Source: Bacteroidales bacterium (GTDB taxonomy: Bacteria; Bacteroidota; Bacteroidia; Bacteroidales; UBA3663). Taken from it: 64,000 nt of DNA. Every line of letters starts with the position of its first letter. Positions within the stretch are counted from its first letter, which is position 1. Where the stretch lies: NCBI GenBank assembly GCA_016293065.1, contig JAEDEY010000001.1, positions 13,580 through 77,579 on the forward strand. Direction: 5' to 3'. A model generated the notes under the pieces. It was given only the letters and a program-made list of their open reading frames with translations. It ran no database searches and was not told where the DNA came from. The position numbers and the translations under genes are program-made. Positions 8,885-16,650 of the stretch are shown in pieces.

Positions 8885-10480
8885 ATGAAAAAGATAACTT
8901 TGTTCTTCCTTGCCTTGGTTCTTGTCGCTGCTATGCCCCTGAACCTTGACGCAAAGAAGAAAAGCAAGAAGGAAAAAGAAACTGCTGTGTTCGATGGCAA
9001 GGCTGAGTTCCGTGGCGCGTGGATCCAGACGGCTTGGCAAGACCGCTACCAGCGCATGACACCCGATCAGTGCAAGGCCTATCTCACCTCGTTGGTCGAT
9101 ATGCTTCATCAGACGGGCTTCAATGCCGTGATCTTCCAGGTTCGCCCCGAGGGCGATGCTTTCTACCAGAGCCACTACGAGCCGTGGAGCCGTTTTCTCA
9201 CAGGCAAGCAGGGCAAAGCACCTGTGCCTCTGTGGGATCCGATGGACTATATGATCAAGCTCTGCCACGACCGTCAGATGGAGTTCCATGCGTGGATCAA
9301 CCCATATCGCGTCTCGACCTCCAAGAGTCTCACGATGGATCGTCAGCACATCTATCGCCAGCATCCCGAATGGTTTGTCGAGTATGACAACAAGCTCTAT
9401 TTCAACCCAGGATTGCCCGAGAGCCGTGCGTTCATCCGTTCGGTGGTCAAGGATATTGTCAGTCGCTACGATGTCGATGCCATCCACATGGACGATTATT
9501 TCTATCCTTATCCAGTGGCAGGCAAGGTGTTCGACGACCAAAGGGCTTTTCAGACCTATGCTCCCGAATTGGGCATCGACACCACTCAGCCCGACGCTCT
9601 GAGCAATTTCCGCCGCCGTAATGTCGATATCCTCATCAAGACAGTCAACGAAGACATCAAGTTCCTGAAGCCGTGGGTGCGCTTCGGCATCAGTCCGTTC
9701 GGCATCTATCGCAACAAAGGCTCGTGGGAAGGCGGTTCAGAGACAGGCGGCACTCAGTGCTACGACGACCTCTATGCCGATGTGCTTCTGTGGGCTCGCA
9801 GCGGCTGGGTCGATTATCTCATCCCTCAGGTCTATTGGGAGATTGGCCACAGGCTTGCCGACTATAGCACTTTAGTCAAGTGGTGGAGCGACAATGTGCC
9901 TGCGTCTTGCCACCTCTATATCGGCCAAAGCATCGAACGTTCGCTCGATGGCGCTGCCAGCAGTGCCAATACGCCGAGCCTCAGTCAGAGCCACAATCAG
10001 TTCGCCAATAAGCTGAGTTTGGCATACAGCTCGGGCAAGGTCAGGGGCAACTGCTACTGGTATGCCTATCAGATCGAAGATAATCAGTTTGGCGTGCGCG
10101 ACTATCTGTGCCAAAGTGTCTTCGTCAACAAGGCTCTGCTCCCTGCCTACGCCAATCTCGACAAGAAGGCTCCCGGGAAAGTGAAGAAAATCGATGCGAC
10201 TCTTGCCAACCATCAACTGACACTGACTTGGACTGTTGACGAGACCGACGATTATGCTCAAAGGCCTCATTACTTCAATGTCTATCGCTTTGTCAAGGGC
10301 GAGAAGGCGAAGGTCAAGGATTGCTCACATCTGATCGGACAGACCAACGAGCCTTGCTTTGTCGATGCTACCATCGAGATTCCTCAGACCTATACCTATG
10401 TCATCACTGCTGTCGATGCTTTCAACAACGAGGGTAGTGGCGCAAAGAAGGCATTCAAACTAAAACGTAGCAAGAAATGA
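8885..10480 (+). CDS. Secreted GHL10 family glycosidase (glycosyl hydrolase-like family 10)
   Basis: This 531-residue protein begins with a signal peptide (MKKITLFFLALVLVAAMPLNLDA) and carries a TIM-barrel of the GHL10/YngK type. FRGAWIQTAWQDRY opens the barrel, followed by GFNAVIFQVRPEGDAFY, HAWINPYRVS and the MDDYFYPYP motif, which in this family sits at the presumed active site. The C-terminal 100 residues look like a fibronectin III-like domain. Characterised relatives are glycoside hydrolases, some acting on peptidoglycan-related substrates; the substrate here cannot be read from sequence. It overlaps the following sugar-kinase gene by 4 bp (ATGA), so translation is probably coupled, which suggests an amino-sugar or cell-wall recycling pair. 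Confidence 0.88.
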   Translation: MKKITLFFLALVLVAAMPLNLDAKKKSKKEKETAVFDGKAEFRGAWIQTAWQDRYQRMTPDQCKAYLTSLVDMLHQTGFNAVIFQVRPEGDAFYQSHYEPWSRFLTGKQGKAPVPLWDPMDYMIKLCHDRQMEFHAWINPYRVSTSKSLTMDRQHIYRQHPEWFVEYDNKLYFNPGLPESRAFIRSVVKDIVSRYDVDAIHMDDYFYPYPVAGKVFDDQRAFQTYAPELGIDTTQPDALSNFRRRNVDILIKTVNEDIKFLKPWVRFGISPFGIYRNKGSWEGGSETGGTQCYDDLYADVLLWARSGWVDYLIPQVYWEIGHRLADYSTLVKWWSDNVPASCHLYIGQSIERSLDGAASSANTPSLSQSHNQFANKLSLAYSSGKVRGNCYWYAYQIEDNQFGVRDYLCQSVFVNKALLPAYANLDKKAPGKVKKIDATLANHQLTLTWTVDETDDYAQRPHYFNVYRFVKGEKAKVKDCSHLIGQTNEPCFVDATIEIPQTYTYVITAVDAFNNEGSGAKKAFKLKRSKK

Positions 10481-11331
10481 GAATACTGATAGCCGATAGC
10501 GGAAGCACCAAGACCTCGTGGATGCTGGTCGAGGTCAGTCAGGACGCGCCCACAGTGCAGCGTGCCTACCATACGATGGGACTCAACCCCTTGTTCACCA
10601 AGCCCAAACAGATCTCAGGCACATTGTCCGAGGTGCTGTCAGCCTTTGGTATCGACACTGTCGATGCCCTCTATTTCTATGGTGCCGGCTGCCGCGACCA
10701 ACGCTGCTCGATTGTCCGGAAGTCGCTCGCCTCTGTCTTGCCATCGTCAGCGGTTGTCAAGGTCGCAAGCGATATCGAGGGAGCTTGTCGCGCCATGGGC
10801 GACGGGATATGCTGCATCATGGGCACTGGCTCAGTCGCAGCCTTCTTCGAAGCCGAAACCGACACTGTGTGCAATTTCCTTTCCTTAGGCTATATCCTTG
10901 GCGATGAGGGTAGTGGCGCATATTTCGGACGTCAGGTTTTGTCCGACTATCTGAAATCTGAAATGCCTCGTAAAGTTCGCAAGGTGTTTGAAGAAGATTT
11001 CGGAGAGATCTCTCATCAGGAAGCCATTGCTCATGTCTATCAGGGTCAGTTCCCCAATCGCTATCTCGCCTCATTCGCCCCTTTCATAGGCCGCCATCTT
11101 TCTCTTGGCTATTGCCATAAGGTTGCGCTCCAAGGCATCAGGGCGTTCTTCAAGCGTAACGTCATGCACCTTCATCCCAAACCCACCGACCGCATCTCTT
11201 TTGTCGGCTCTGTGGCATTCCATCTCCAGGATGTCATCCGCGAAGTGGCTTCATGCTACCGACTTCAGGTAGGCACCTTCCTCCAAAACCCAATCGACGG
11301 ACTTGTGGAATATCATAAGATTAATCATTAG
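10477..11331 (+). CDS. BadF/BadG/BcrA-type ATPase, N-acetylglucosamine kinase-like
   Basis: This 284-residue protein has the ASKHA fold. It has the phosphate 1 motif ADSGSTKTSWMLVE at the N-terminus, a GTGSVAAFFE adenosine or phosphate 2 segment and LGDEGSGAYFGRQ in the middle. The family includes eukaryotic GlcNAc kinase and bacterial amino-sugar kinases. Cytoplasmic phosphorylation of GlcNAc or a related amino sugar is the most likely job. The 4-bp overlap with the upstream GHL10 gene supports joint work in recycling cell-wall sugars, as an inference. The stop codon sits at the edge of a GGAGTTAGC repeat (11331-11339). Confidence 0.82.
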   Translation: MRILIADSGSTKTSWMLVEVSQDAPTVQRAYHTMGLNPLFTKPKQISGTLSEVLSAFGIDTVDALYFYGAGCRDQRCSIVRKSLASVLPSSAVVKVASDIEGACRAMGDGICCIMGTGSVAAFFEAETDTVCNFLSLGYILGDEGSGAYFGRQVLSDYLKSEMPRKVRKVFEEDFGEISHQEAIAHVYQGQFPNRYLASFAPFIGRHLSLGYCHKVALQGIRAFFKRNVMHLHPKPTDRISFVGSVAFHLQDVIREVASCYRLQVGTFLQNPIDGLVEYHKINH

Positions 11332-11368
11332 GAGTTAGCTTCCATCAACACCCCCAATAATAAATAAT

Positions 11369-11740
11369 ATGCGTGCTTTATTGACAGTCGTTTTTCTGAT
11401 CATTTCGAATGTCTTCATGACCTTCGCCTGGTATGGCAACCTCAAGCTCCAGCAGTTGCATCCTTCGGTCAAAGACTGGCCGCTGATCCTCGTCATCCTC
11501 ATGAGCTGGGGAATGGCTCTGCTCGAATATTCCTTCATGATTCCAGCCAACCGTATAGGCTCCCAGATTAATGGCGGCCCCTATTCGCTGATGCAGCTCA
11601 AGATCATTCAGGAGGCTGTCTCGCTCATCGTCTTCACCGTCATCGTCGCCACCGTCTTCAAGGGCGAACCCATCCACTGGAATCACCTTGTAGCCTTCGT
11701 ATTAGTCCTCTTAGCCGTCTTCTTCGCTTTCCTGAAATAA
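11369..11740 (+). CDS. DMT superfamily small membrane protein (DUF486)
   Basis: This 123-residue integral membrane protein has four predicted helices (about 3-23, 37-56, 75-97 and 103-121). It matches the DUF486/DMT_6 family: ISNVFMTFAWYGNLK near the N-terminus and SWGMALLEYSFMIPANRIG in the middle are typical. Members resemble half of a drug/metabolite transporter and probably act as dimers; no substrate is established. It starts 37 bases after the kinase gene and is followed by a terminator, so it may be the last gene of the GHL10-kinase transcript. Confidence 0.88.
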   Translation: MRALLTVVFLIISNVFMTFAWYGNLKLQQLHPSVKDWPLILVILMSWGMALLEYSFMIPANRIGSQINGGPYSLMQLKIIQEAVSLIVFTVIVATVFKGEPIHWNHLVAFVLVLLAVFFAFLK

Positions 11741-11744
11741 GTTG

Positions 11745-11792
11745 AAACCAGCTGTCTTTGCAAGGTGCAAGGGCAGCTGGTTTTAGATTTCT
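11745..11792 (+). terminator. Intrinsic terminator after the DUF486 gene
   Basis: The 10-bp stem AAACCAGCTG (11745-11754) / CAGCTGGTTT (11774-11783) has an inner TTGCA/TGCAA stem. A T-rich tail follows. It begins 5 bases after the stop codon. Confidence 0.8.
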
Positions 11793-11816
11793 TTGTCGAA
11801 TACTATGAAAGGTTAT

Positions 11817-11950
11817 GGTGTTAAGGTGTTCATTGCCACTACATAAAACTCTGCACAAGACAAAAACTCTGCTGAAGACCTTGAACACCTTAACACCTTC
11901 ACAAGCTCAGTGCCTTAACACCTTCACACCTTAACATCATCACGCCTTCA
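11817..11950 (+). repeat. Inverted and direct CCTTAACACC/CTTCACA repeats
   Basis: A perfect 15-bp inverted repeat (GGTGTTAAGGTGTTC at 11817-11831 with 11883-11897, 51-nt loop) is followed to 11950 by several degenerate copies of CCTTAACAC and CTTCAC. The block fills most of the 219-bp gap between the DUF486 gene and the next small gene. Confidence 0.75.
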
Positions 11951-11959
11951 CGTCTCACG

Positions 11960-12172
11960 ATGAAACAGAAACTCGCACTCGCCTCATGGGTCGTAGCCGT
12001 AATCCTCTCGGTCGTAGCCTTACTGCTGCCGCCCACTGGAGTCATCGACCATTCGGTCATCATCCTCGTCGCTCAGTTCCTTCTTCTCTGTGCCACTTTC
12101 CTCGGTGTCGATAGCTACGTCAACATGATCAAGTCGCACCATGGCAAATCTGAGGAGAATCGACTACAGTAG
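11960..12172 (+). CDS. Small two-helix membrane protein, unknown function
   Basis: This 70-residue protein has two hydrophobic helices (about 5-24 and 33-53) joined by a short PPTGVIDHS loop and a charged C-terminal tail ending in KSHHGKSEENRLQ. It is not assigned to a named family. It is flanked by a repeat block upstream and a clear terminator downstream. That placement, together with an in-frame start shortly after the repeats, supports a real gene. Nothing in the sequence points to a substrate or partner. Confidence 0.65.
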   Translation: MKQKLALASWVVAVILSVVALLLPPTGVIDHSVIILVAQFLLLCATFLGVDSYVNMIKSHHGKSEENRLQ

Positions 12173-12197
12173 TTGTAGTTGTTGTATCTAATAAATG

Positions 12198-12241
12198 GTT
12201 ATTGGCTAAGATGTATGCTGTTTTTAGCCAATAATCTTTTT
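12198..12241 (+). terminator. Terminator between convergent genes
   Basis: The perfect 11-bp stem TTATTGGCTAA (12198-12208) / TTAGCCAATAA (12223-12233) is followed by TCTTTTTTT on the plus strand. It ends the 70-residue membrane protein gene and may also slow minus-strand transcripts of the acyltransferase, but there is no T tract on that side. Confidence 0.88.
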
Positions 12242-13255
12242 TTATATCACTTTCTTTGCGCCTGGAATGAGGCGAATCAGCCATGCGTTGAGGAAAGACA
12301 CTATGGCAGTAGCCACGCCGATGAACAGGAATTTGGCGAAAGCACCCATCCACAGACCATCGCACAGATATTGTATGCCGAGCATCAGGGGCAAGTGGAA
12401 GACGTAGGCTCCATAGCTCTGTTGGGCGAGCCATTGCATCACGGCGTTCTCCTTGTTGGCATATTGGCGGAAGATCCAAAGCAATCCGAAGCTGATAAAG
12501 ACGCACATGAGCGACTCATAGACACCGAACCATTGCCACACGAGTTCGTCCCATGGGAAGGTGCCACGCAGATAGTGGTCGAGGGCAAGGAGGAGACCGA
12601 TTGCCAATGCCGTTGCCCCTGTCTTGTTGTTCATCTTATCAAGCCAGTCGAAGCGATAGGCAAGAATACCGAGCACGAACATCATCACATACTGAAGATA
12701 GTGGGCAGGCTCGAGGACCAGAACCCATAGCGAAATCCAGTGATCCTGAGGACTTGCTTCCCTGATGATCCAACTGCCAAATCCCATGATGAGAGCTGCG
12801 GCAGTCAGTCCGATGATTGTTGGACGCGAATTGCATTGATTGTCGATAGGCTTGGCTGCCAGTCGGAATAAGGCATATAGGATGCAGAAGAATAGCAGGT
12901 TCTCGACAAACCACATGTGCGCCAGTTCGAACTTGCCGGTGCAGAAAGAGATGACAGAGCCCATCGCGACGAGCGGTACTCCAAGTCGGAGCAGTTTCTT
13001 CTTGATGAATGTGGCGAAGCCCTGATGGTCGAAGCTGCGTGGGATGAAATAGCCCGAGATGAAGAAGTAGAGTCCCATGAAGAACGAAGCATTTACGGCG
13101 AAGAAATGCCATATCCATGGTAAGAATTCGTCGTTGTTGGATGGAGTATATGGCCAACCTCCTCCTTGTCCGTAAGCCTGTCCGGCATGATGGAAAATCA
13201 CTAAAAGGGTCAACATCACTTTGATGTTGTCAAGATAAGTAAGTCTCTGTTTCAT
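12242..13255 (-). CDS. Acyltransferase 3 family membrane protein
   Basis: This 337-residue polytopic membrane protein of about ten helices belongs to the acyltransferase 3 family (OafA/NodX-type). These proteins move acyl groups, usually acetyl, onto sugars of surface polysaccharides or other envelope acceptors. The N-terminal RLTYLDNIKVMLTLLVIFHHAGQAYG contains the family LDxxKxxxxxxVxxxH pattern with the essential His in FHH. ISGYFIPRSF and FIKKKLLRLGVPL in the first third are also characteristic. No polysaccharide cluster is nearby, so the acceptor is unknown. It stands alone on the minus strand, and no clear promoter box is visible upstream. Confidence 0.88.
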   Translation of the reverse strand: MKQRLTYLDNIKVMLTLLVIFHHAGQAYGQGGGWPYTPSNNDEFLPWIWHFFAVNASFFMGLYFFISGYFIPRSFDHQGFATFIKKKLLRLGVPLVAMGSVISFCTGKFELAHMWFVENLLFFCILYALFRLAAKPIDNQCNSRPTIIGLTAAALIMGFGSWIIREASPQDHWISLWVLVLEPAHYLQYVMMFVLGILAYRFDWLDKMNNKTGATALAIGLLLALDHYLRGTFPWDELVWQWFGVYESLMCVFISFGLLWIFRQYANKENAVMQWLAQQSYGAYVFHLPLMLGIQYLCDGLWMGAFAKFLFIGVATAIVSFLNAWLIRLIPGAKKVI

Positions 13256-13340
13256 AATGTCAGCATTTTTCTTTTATTCTTGTAAATGTTGTTAGCATGA
13301 TATTGATTAGCCGTATCTGGCAGAGGTAATGTCAAATGGC

Positions 13341-13745
13341 TCAATCTGCCAAATCCTTCATTTTCGACAATATCTCGTCTCTGATACGTCGGAACTGTGG
13401 CAAAACCTCATCCTCCGATCCCTTGAAAGAATCTGGATCTTCGAACCCTATGTGCAGGCGCTTGCTCACCTTGCCTGAGAATACAGGACAAGACTCTTTT
13501 GCTCCGCCACACACTGTAATGACATAGTCCCATTCCTGACCTGTGTATTGGTCGAGCGATTTTGGATAGTGTTGGCTGATGTCTATTCCAATTTCGCCCA
13601 TCACCTTGATTGCCAAAGGGTGTACCTCGTTTGCAGGTTTAGTTCCCGCAGAACATACATTCCAGTCGGGGTGGAGCGATTGGAGTATTCCGTGAGCCAT
13701 CTGGCTACGGCAACGATTGCCTGTGCAAATTACTAAACAGTTCAT
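13341..13745 (-). CDS. arsC: Thioredoxin-coupled arsenate reductase (low-MW phosphatase fold)
   Basis: This 134-residue protein starts at MNCLVICTGNRCRSQMA; an upstream in-frame ATG would add an unrelated AT-rich leader. The CxxxxxR phosphate loop is C7-T-G-N-R-C12-R13. The redox pair C79 and C86 (VCGGAKESCP) is spaced exactly as in the thioredoxin-dependent ArsC of Gram-positive bacteria, so this is a reductase rather than a plain tyrosine phosphatase. It should reduce arsenate to arsenite in the cytoplasm. No arsB, acr3 or arsR lies next to it; a BASS-like carrier is 34 kb away. It is transcribed away from tRNA-Glu. Confidence 0.88.
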   Translation of the reverse strand: MNCLVICTGNRCRSQMAHGILQSLHPDWNVCSAGTKPANEVHPLAIKVMGEIGIDISQHYPKSLDQYTGQEWDYVITVCGGAKESCPVFSGKVSKRLHIGFEDPDSFKGSEDEVLPQFRRIRDEILSKMKDLAD

Positions 13746-13813
13746 CAAAAAGACAAATTTGAAGGATATTTGTAGAAATATTGAATAAAAATTCAAAAAA
13801 AGTGCATTGATAA

Positions 13814-13845
13814 TTTGGAAATGTGAAATTCTTTCATTATCTTTG
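13814..13845 (+). promoter_or_regulatory. Promoter of tRNA-Glu
   Basis: TTTG (13814-13817), 20 bp, then TATCTTTG (13838-13845) is a full match to the Bacteroidota primary promoter. The -7 box ends 16 bases before the mature tRNA 5' end. Confidence 0.85.
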
Positions 13846-13861
13846 CAAAAAATCATAGATT

Positions 13862-13933
13862 GGTCCTATCGAATATCGGTTAGTTCGTCAGATTTTCATT
13901 CTGAAAAGCCGGGTTCGACTCCCGGTAGGACTA
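13862..13933 (+). tRNA. tRNA-Glu (anticodon UUC)
   Basis: A 72-nt cloverleaf: the acceptor stem GGTCCTA pairs with TAGGACT except for a terminal G-T pair, followed by discriminator A. The anticodon arm CAGA-TTTTCAT-TCTG holds TTC, and the T arm is CCGGG-TTCGACT-CCCGG. CCA is not encoded. It is a single tRNA gene lying between arsC and the ZIP transporter gene. Confidence 0.95.
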
Positions 13934-13938
13934 CAATT

Positions 13939-14685
13939 TCACTCAAATAATCGTTCGATCAGCAGCAAGGTCATGAACCCGATGAGCAGAGCATAGGTAG
14001 CCTGCTTCTGATGTCCATGAGCATGTGTCTCGGGAATCATCTCATCACTTGTCACATAGAGCATCGCACCGCCAGCGAATCCGAGCATTACAGGCAATAA
14101 TGTCTGTGATATGTTGCCCATGCCAAAGCCAATCCACACACCGACAATCTCGAGCAGACCGATGACTACGGATATGACGAACGTGCGCAGAGGCTTGACT
14201 CCAGCGAGAAGCAACGGAGCGATGATGACCATGCCTTCGGGCACATTCTGCAATGCAATGCCTATGCTTACTGTCCACGATGCTGTCTGGGCATCGCTGA
14301 TGCTCACACCTGCAGCCATTCCTTCGGGAAGTTTATGCAAGGCGATAGCCATGACAAAGAGAAGCACATGGTTGAGCTTGGCATTGTTGTGATGTTCGGC
14401 TTCGTCAAGGCCTGTCACATGATGAAGATGGGGTGTGACAAGGTCGAGCACATTGAGAAACATAGCTCCAATCATCACGCCTGCAACTACCCACCACCAC
14501 TGAGAAGAGAGATCGAAAGCTGGTACTATAAGACCAATAGTCGAAGCAGCAAGCATGACACCTGCACAAAAGCCAAGGATGGTGTCGTTGGCCTTGTGGG
14601 GAAGATCCTTGATAAGGAAGCCTATTATACTGCCAATTACGGATGCCACGCATAGTCCCGCAGCGCTAATCCAAATATGATGCAT
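13939..14685 (-). CDS. ZIP family divalent metal transporter (ZupT-like)
   Basis: This 248-residue inner-membrane protein of about eight helices probably imports zinc or other divalent cations. The two metal-site motifs of the ZIP family are present in TM4 and TM5: HKLPEGMAAG and QNVPEGMVI. Between TM3 and TM4 is a His-rich loop (HLHHVTGLDEAEHHN) that could bind metal. The C-terminal region carries DEMIPETHAHGHQ. Its start is 16 bases after the MgtC-like gene, and it is probably the last gene of the five-gene run starting with the acyl carrier protein at 18197. It ends 6 bases from the 3' end of the oppositely oriented tRNA-Glu. Confidence 0.9.
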   Translation of the reverse strand: MHHIWISAAGLCVASVIGSIIGFLIKDLPHKANDTILGFCAGVMLAASTIGLIVPAFDLSSQWWWVVAGVMIGAMFLNVLDLVTPHLHHVTGLDEAEHHNNAKLNHVLLFVMAIALHKLPEGMAAGVSISDAQTASWTVSIGIALQNVPEGMVIIAPLLLAGVKPLRTFVISVVIGLLEIVGVWIGFGMGNISQTLLPVMLGFAGGAMLYVTSDEMIPETHAHGHQKQATYALLIGFMTLLLIERLFE

Positions 14686-14701
14686 AGCAATTAATGTGGA
14701 T

Positions 14702-15349
14702 TTACTCGATAAATGAGAACGTCACATCTTCGAATTCGTTCATATAATCGATGAGCTTGGATGTTGACACGTCTCGACGCACTTTCATTTCGATCTTTGC
14801 CTCGAAGATGATGCCATGGGAGGTGTGACGGTCTTTTAGTTCGTAAGAGAGGAGTTCAAGACATTCTTCCTTGATCTGGGCAATTACGGTCTTTATGCTT
14901 TCCTTGTTGGACGAAGAGAATGTCAATGCCACGGCAGTTGCACCAACACGAGGAATGAAGATATTGAGCACCTCAAGACCGACTAACACCAATGCAGTGG
15001 CGATGACTGCCATCAGCAACATTCCAGCACCACAGGCTAATCCGATGGCGGCTGTGACCCAAAGACCTGCGGCTGTGGTCAGTCCTCGTATGACATTCTT
15101 CTGGAAGATGATCATGCCTGCACCAAGAAATCCTATGCCCGATACTACTTGAGCAGCAACGCGTGAGGCATCTTTCATCTCTTCTCCAAAGCCATATTGT
15201 GACACGACACAGAACAATGCACTACCAACGCTCACAAGAAAATGAGTGCGAAAGCCAGCAGCTTTAGCACGGAACTCACGCTCGATGCCGATGAGACCGC
15301 CTAACAGCAATGCGACTACTAAACGAATTGAAAGATCTAAGACATCCAT
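14702..15349 (-). CDS. MgtC/SapB family membrane protein
   Basis: This 215-residue protein has an N-terminal membrane domain of five helices and a soluble C-terminal domain (about 140-215). The MgtC signature is clear: GGLIGIEREFRAKAAGFRTH, then VVSGIGFLGAGMI and RGLTTAAGLWVTAAIGLA. The C-terminal part resembles the ACT-like domain found in MgtC relatives. MgtC proteins affect magnesium homeostasis and, in some pathogens, F-ATPase activity, but are not proven transporters. It starts 2 bases after the hydrolase-TlpA gene and is followed at 16 bases by the ZIP gene, so the three are almost certainly co-transcribed. Confidence 0.9.
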   Translation of the reverse strand: MDVLDLSIRLVVALLLGGLIGIEREFRAKAAGFRTHFLVSVGSALFCVVSQYGFGEEMKDASRVAAQVVSGIGFLGAGMIIFQKNVIRGLTTAAGLWVTAAIGLACGAGMLLMAVIATALVLVGLEVLNIFIPRVGATAVALTFSSSNKESIKTVIAQIKEECLELLSYELKDRHTSHGIIFEAKIEMKVRRDVSTSKLIDYMNEFEDVTFSFIE

Positions 15350-15351
15350 AA

Positions 15352-16620
15352 TTACAAAAGAGACTTCAGCAATGAACGAAGTTCGTCGGCAGTGATTGCC
15401 GAACCTACAATCTTGCCCTCAGGACACACTACATAGAAAGCAGGAATCCAGTGGAGCTTATATGCCTGATATGTAGGGTCTTCGCGAGTGTTATTGAGGT
15501 TACTGACCTGAGGCCATTCGAACTGTTCCTTGTCGAGAAGGGCAAGCCAAGCTTCGCGCTTGAAGTCGAACGACACGCTGAGGAACTCTATTGGGAGCTG
15601 TTCCTTTCCGACCTTCCAGTCGCGAGACTCAGTATATAGCTCCTTGAGCGCAGGAATTTCGCGACGACAGTCGCCACACCATGATGCCCAGAAGTCGATA
15701 ACGACGTACTTCCCCTTGTAGTCGGCCAATGAGATAGTCTTGCCCTCTGGTGTCGGTGCAGAAAGCTCAGGTGCTGTTTCGCCTCGCTTGAGTTCAGGAG
15801 CATAGGCCATCTTGGCGAGATAGAACTTGACGATGAGGTCGGAGATGCTGTCAAGCGACTGAGAGAATCCATGGTCTTCGCCAGGGAGATAGTGGTATTC
15901 TGAGAGCGGATAGATCTTGTGGTAGCGTTCGCCATAGGTGTAAGGTACAACTTTGTCGTTGTTGCCATGGAAGATGGCAGCAGGCCCCTGATAGCCAGCA
16001 GCAGTTTCGTAAATTGGGAGGCTGAATGCAGTCTTGATATAGTTCTTGCCAAGCTTCAACCCGCCGAACAGTTCGACATCTTCTGTGAGGGTAAGAGGGT
16101 CGTACACTTTGCCGAAAGTATTGCCACGTATGGCATCTTCGCGAAGGACAGCAGCAGGAGCCATGAGCACGAGTGCCGACACCTTGTCGTCGCCAAGTTC
16201 GCCTGCAGCCATGCTTGCCACTACGCCACCCTGAGAGTGTCCGAGGAATCCGATCTTAGAAACGAAAGGAAGAGACGACACATACTCATATATAGCCTTA
16301 GCATCTTCTATCTCGTTGGGCACAGTCATGTTCTGGAAGAGGCCTTCGCTCTCGCCATGACCATTGAAATCGAAGCGCACGGAAGCGACTTTGCTATTTA
16401 CGAGTTTGTTAGCAATCAGTTCATGCATTCCACCTTTATTGCCACAAAAACCATGCATCTGTATTACTACAGGACATTTCTGACCTTCCTTCAAAGTAGG
16501 CTGTTCGACAATGACAGAGAGTTTGCCCATCGAGCCTTGAACGGTGGTCTGGGTTGTAATCTTCTGTGCGAAAAGATTGCTGGCAATGAAAGCCAGAGAA
16601 AAAATTAGAAACTTTTTCAT
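15352..16620 (-). CDS. Secreted alpha/beta hydrolase fused to a TlpA-like thioredoxin domain
   Basis: This 422-residue exported protein has a signal peptide (about 1-18), an alpha/beta hydrolase (about 25-270) and a redoxin domain (about 280-422). The hydrolase triad is visible: nucleophile S129 in GHSQGG, an acidic residue around D222 (GNNDKVVP) and H250 (GEDHGFS). The redoxin part has WCGDC (C315 and C318) and the cis-Pro motif WIPAFY (P393). Either half is common alone in Bacteroidota; the fusion joins an esterase or acyl-hydrolase to a periplasmic disulfide or peroxide activity. Its place in the operon, 30 bases after an AMP-dependent ligase and its acyl carrier protein, suggests it handles a product of that pathway outside the cell, as an inference. 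Confidence 0.85.
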   Translation of the reverse strand: MKKFLIFSLAFIASNLFAQKITTQTTVQGSMGKLSVIVEQPTLKEGQKCPVVIQMHGFCGNKGGMHELIANKLVNSKVASVRFDFNGHGESEGLFQNMTVPNEIEDAKAIYEYVSSLPFVSKIGFLGHSQGGVVASMAAGELGDDKVSALVLMAPAAVLREDAIRGNTFGKVYDPLTLTEDVELFGGLKLGKNYIKTAFSLPIYETAAGYQGPAAIFHGNNDKVVPYTYGERYHKIYPLSEYHYLPGEDHGFSQSLDSISDLIVKFYLAKMAYAPELKRGETAPELSAPTPEGKTISLADYKGKYVVIDFWASWCGDCRREIPALKELYTESRDWKVGKEQLPIEFLSVSFDFKREAWLALLDKEQFEWPQVSNLNNTREDPTYQAYKLHWIPAFYVVCPEGKIVGSAITADELRSLLKSLL

Positions 16621-16650
16621 GACGATATAATAATAAAATGCTAATCAGAA

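Noticed and set aside
13862..13933. tRNA-Glu as an integration site for a mobile element
   Set aside because: No integrase, no repeated tRNA 3' end and no foreign genes are seen nearby.
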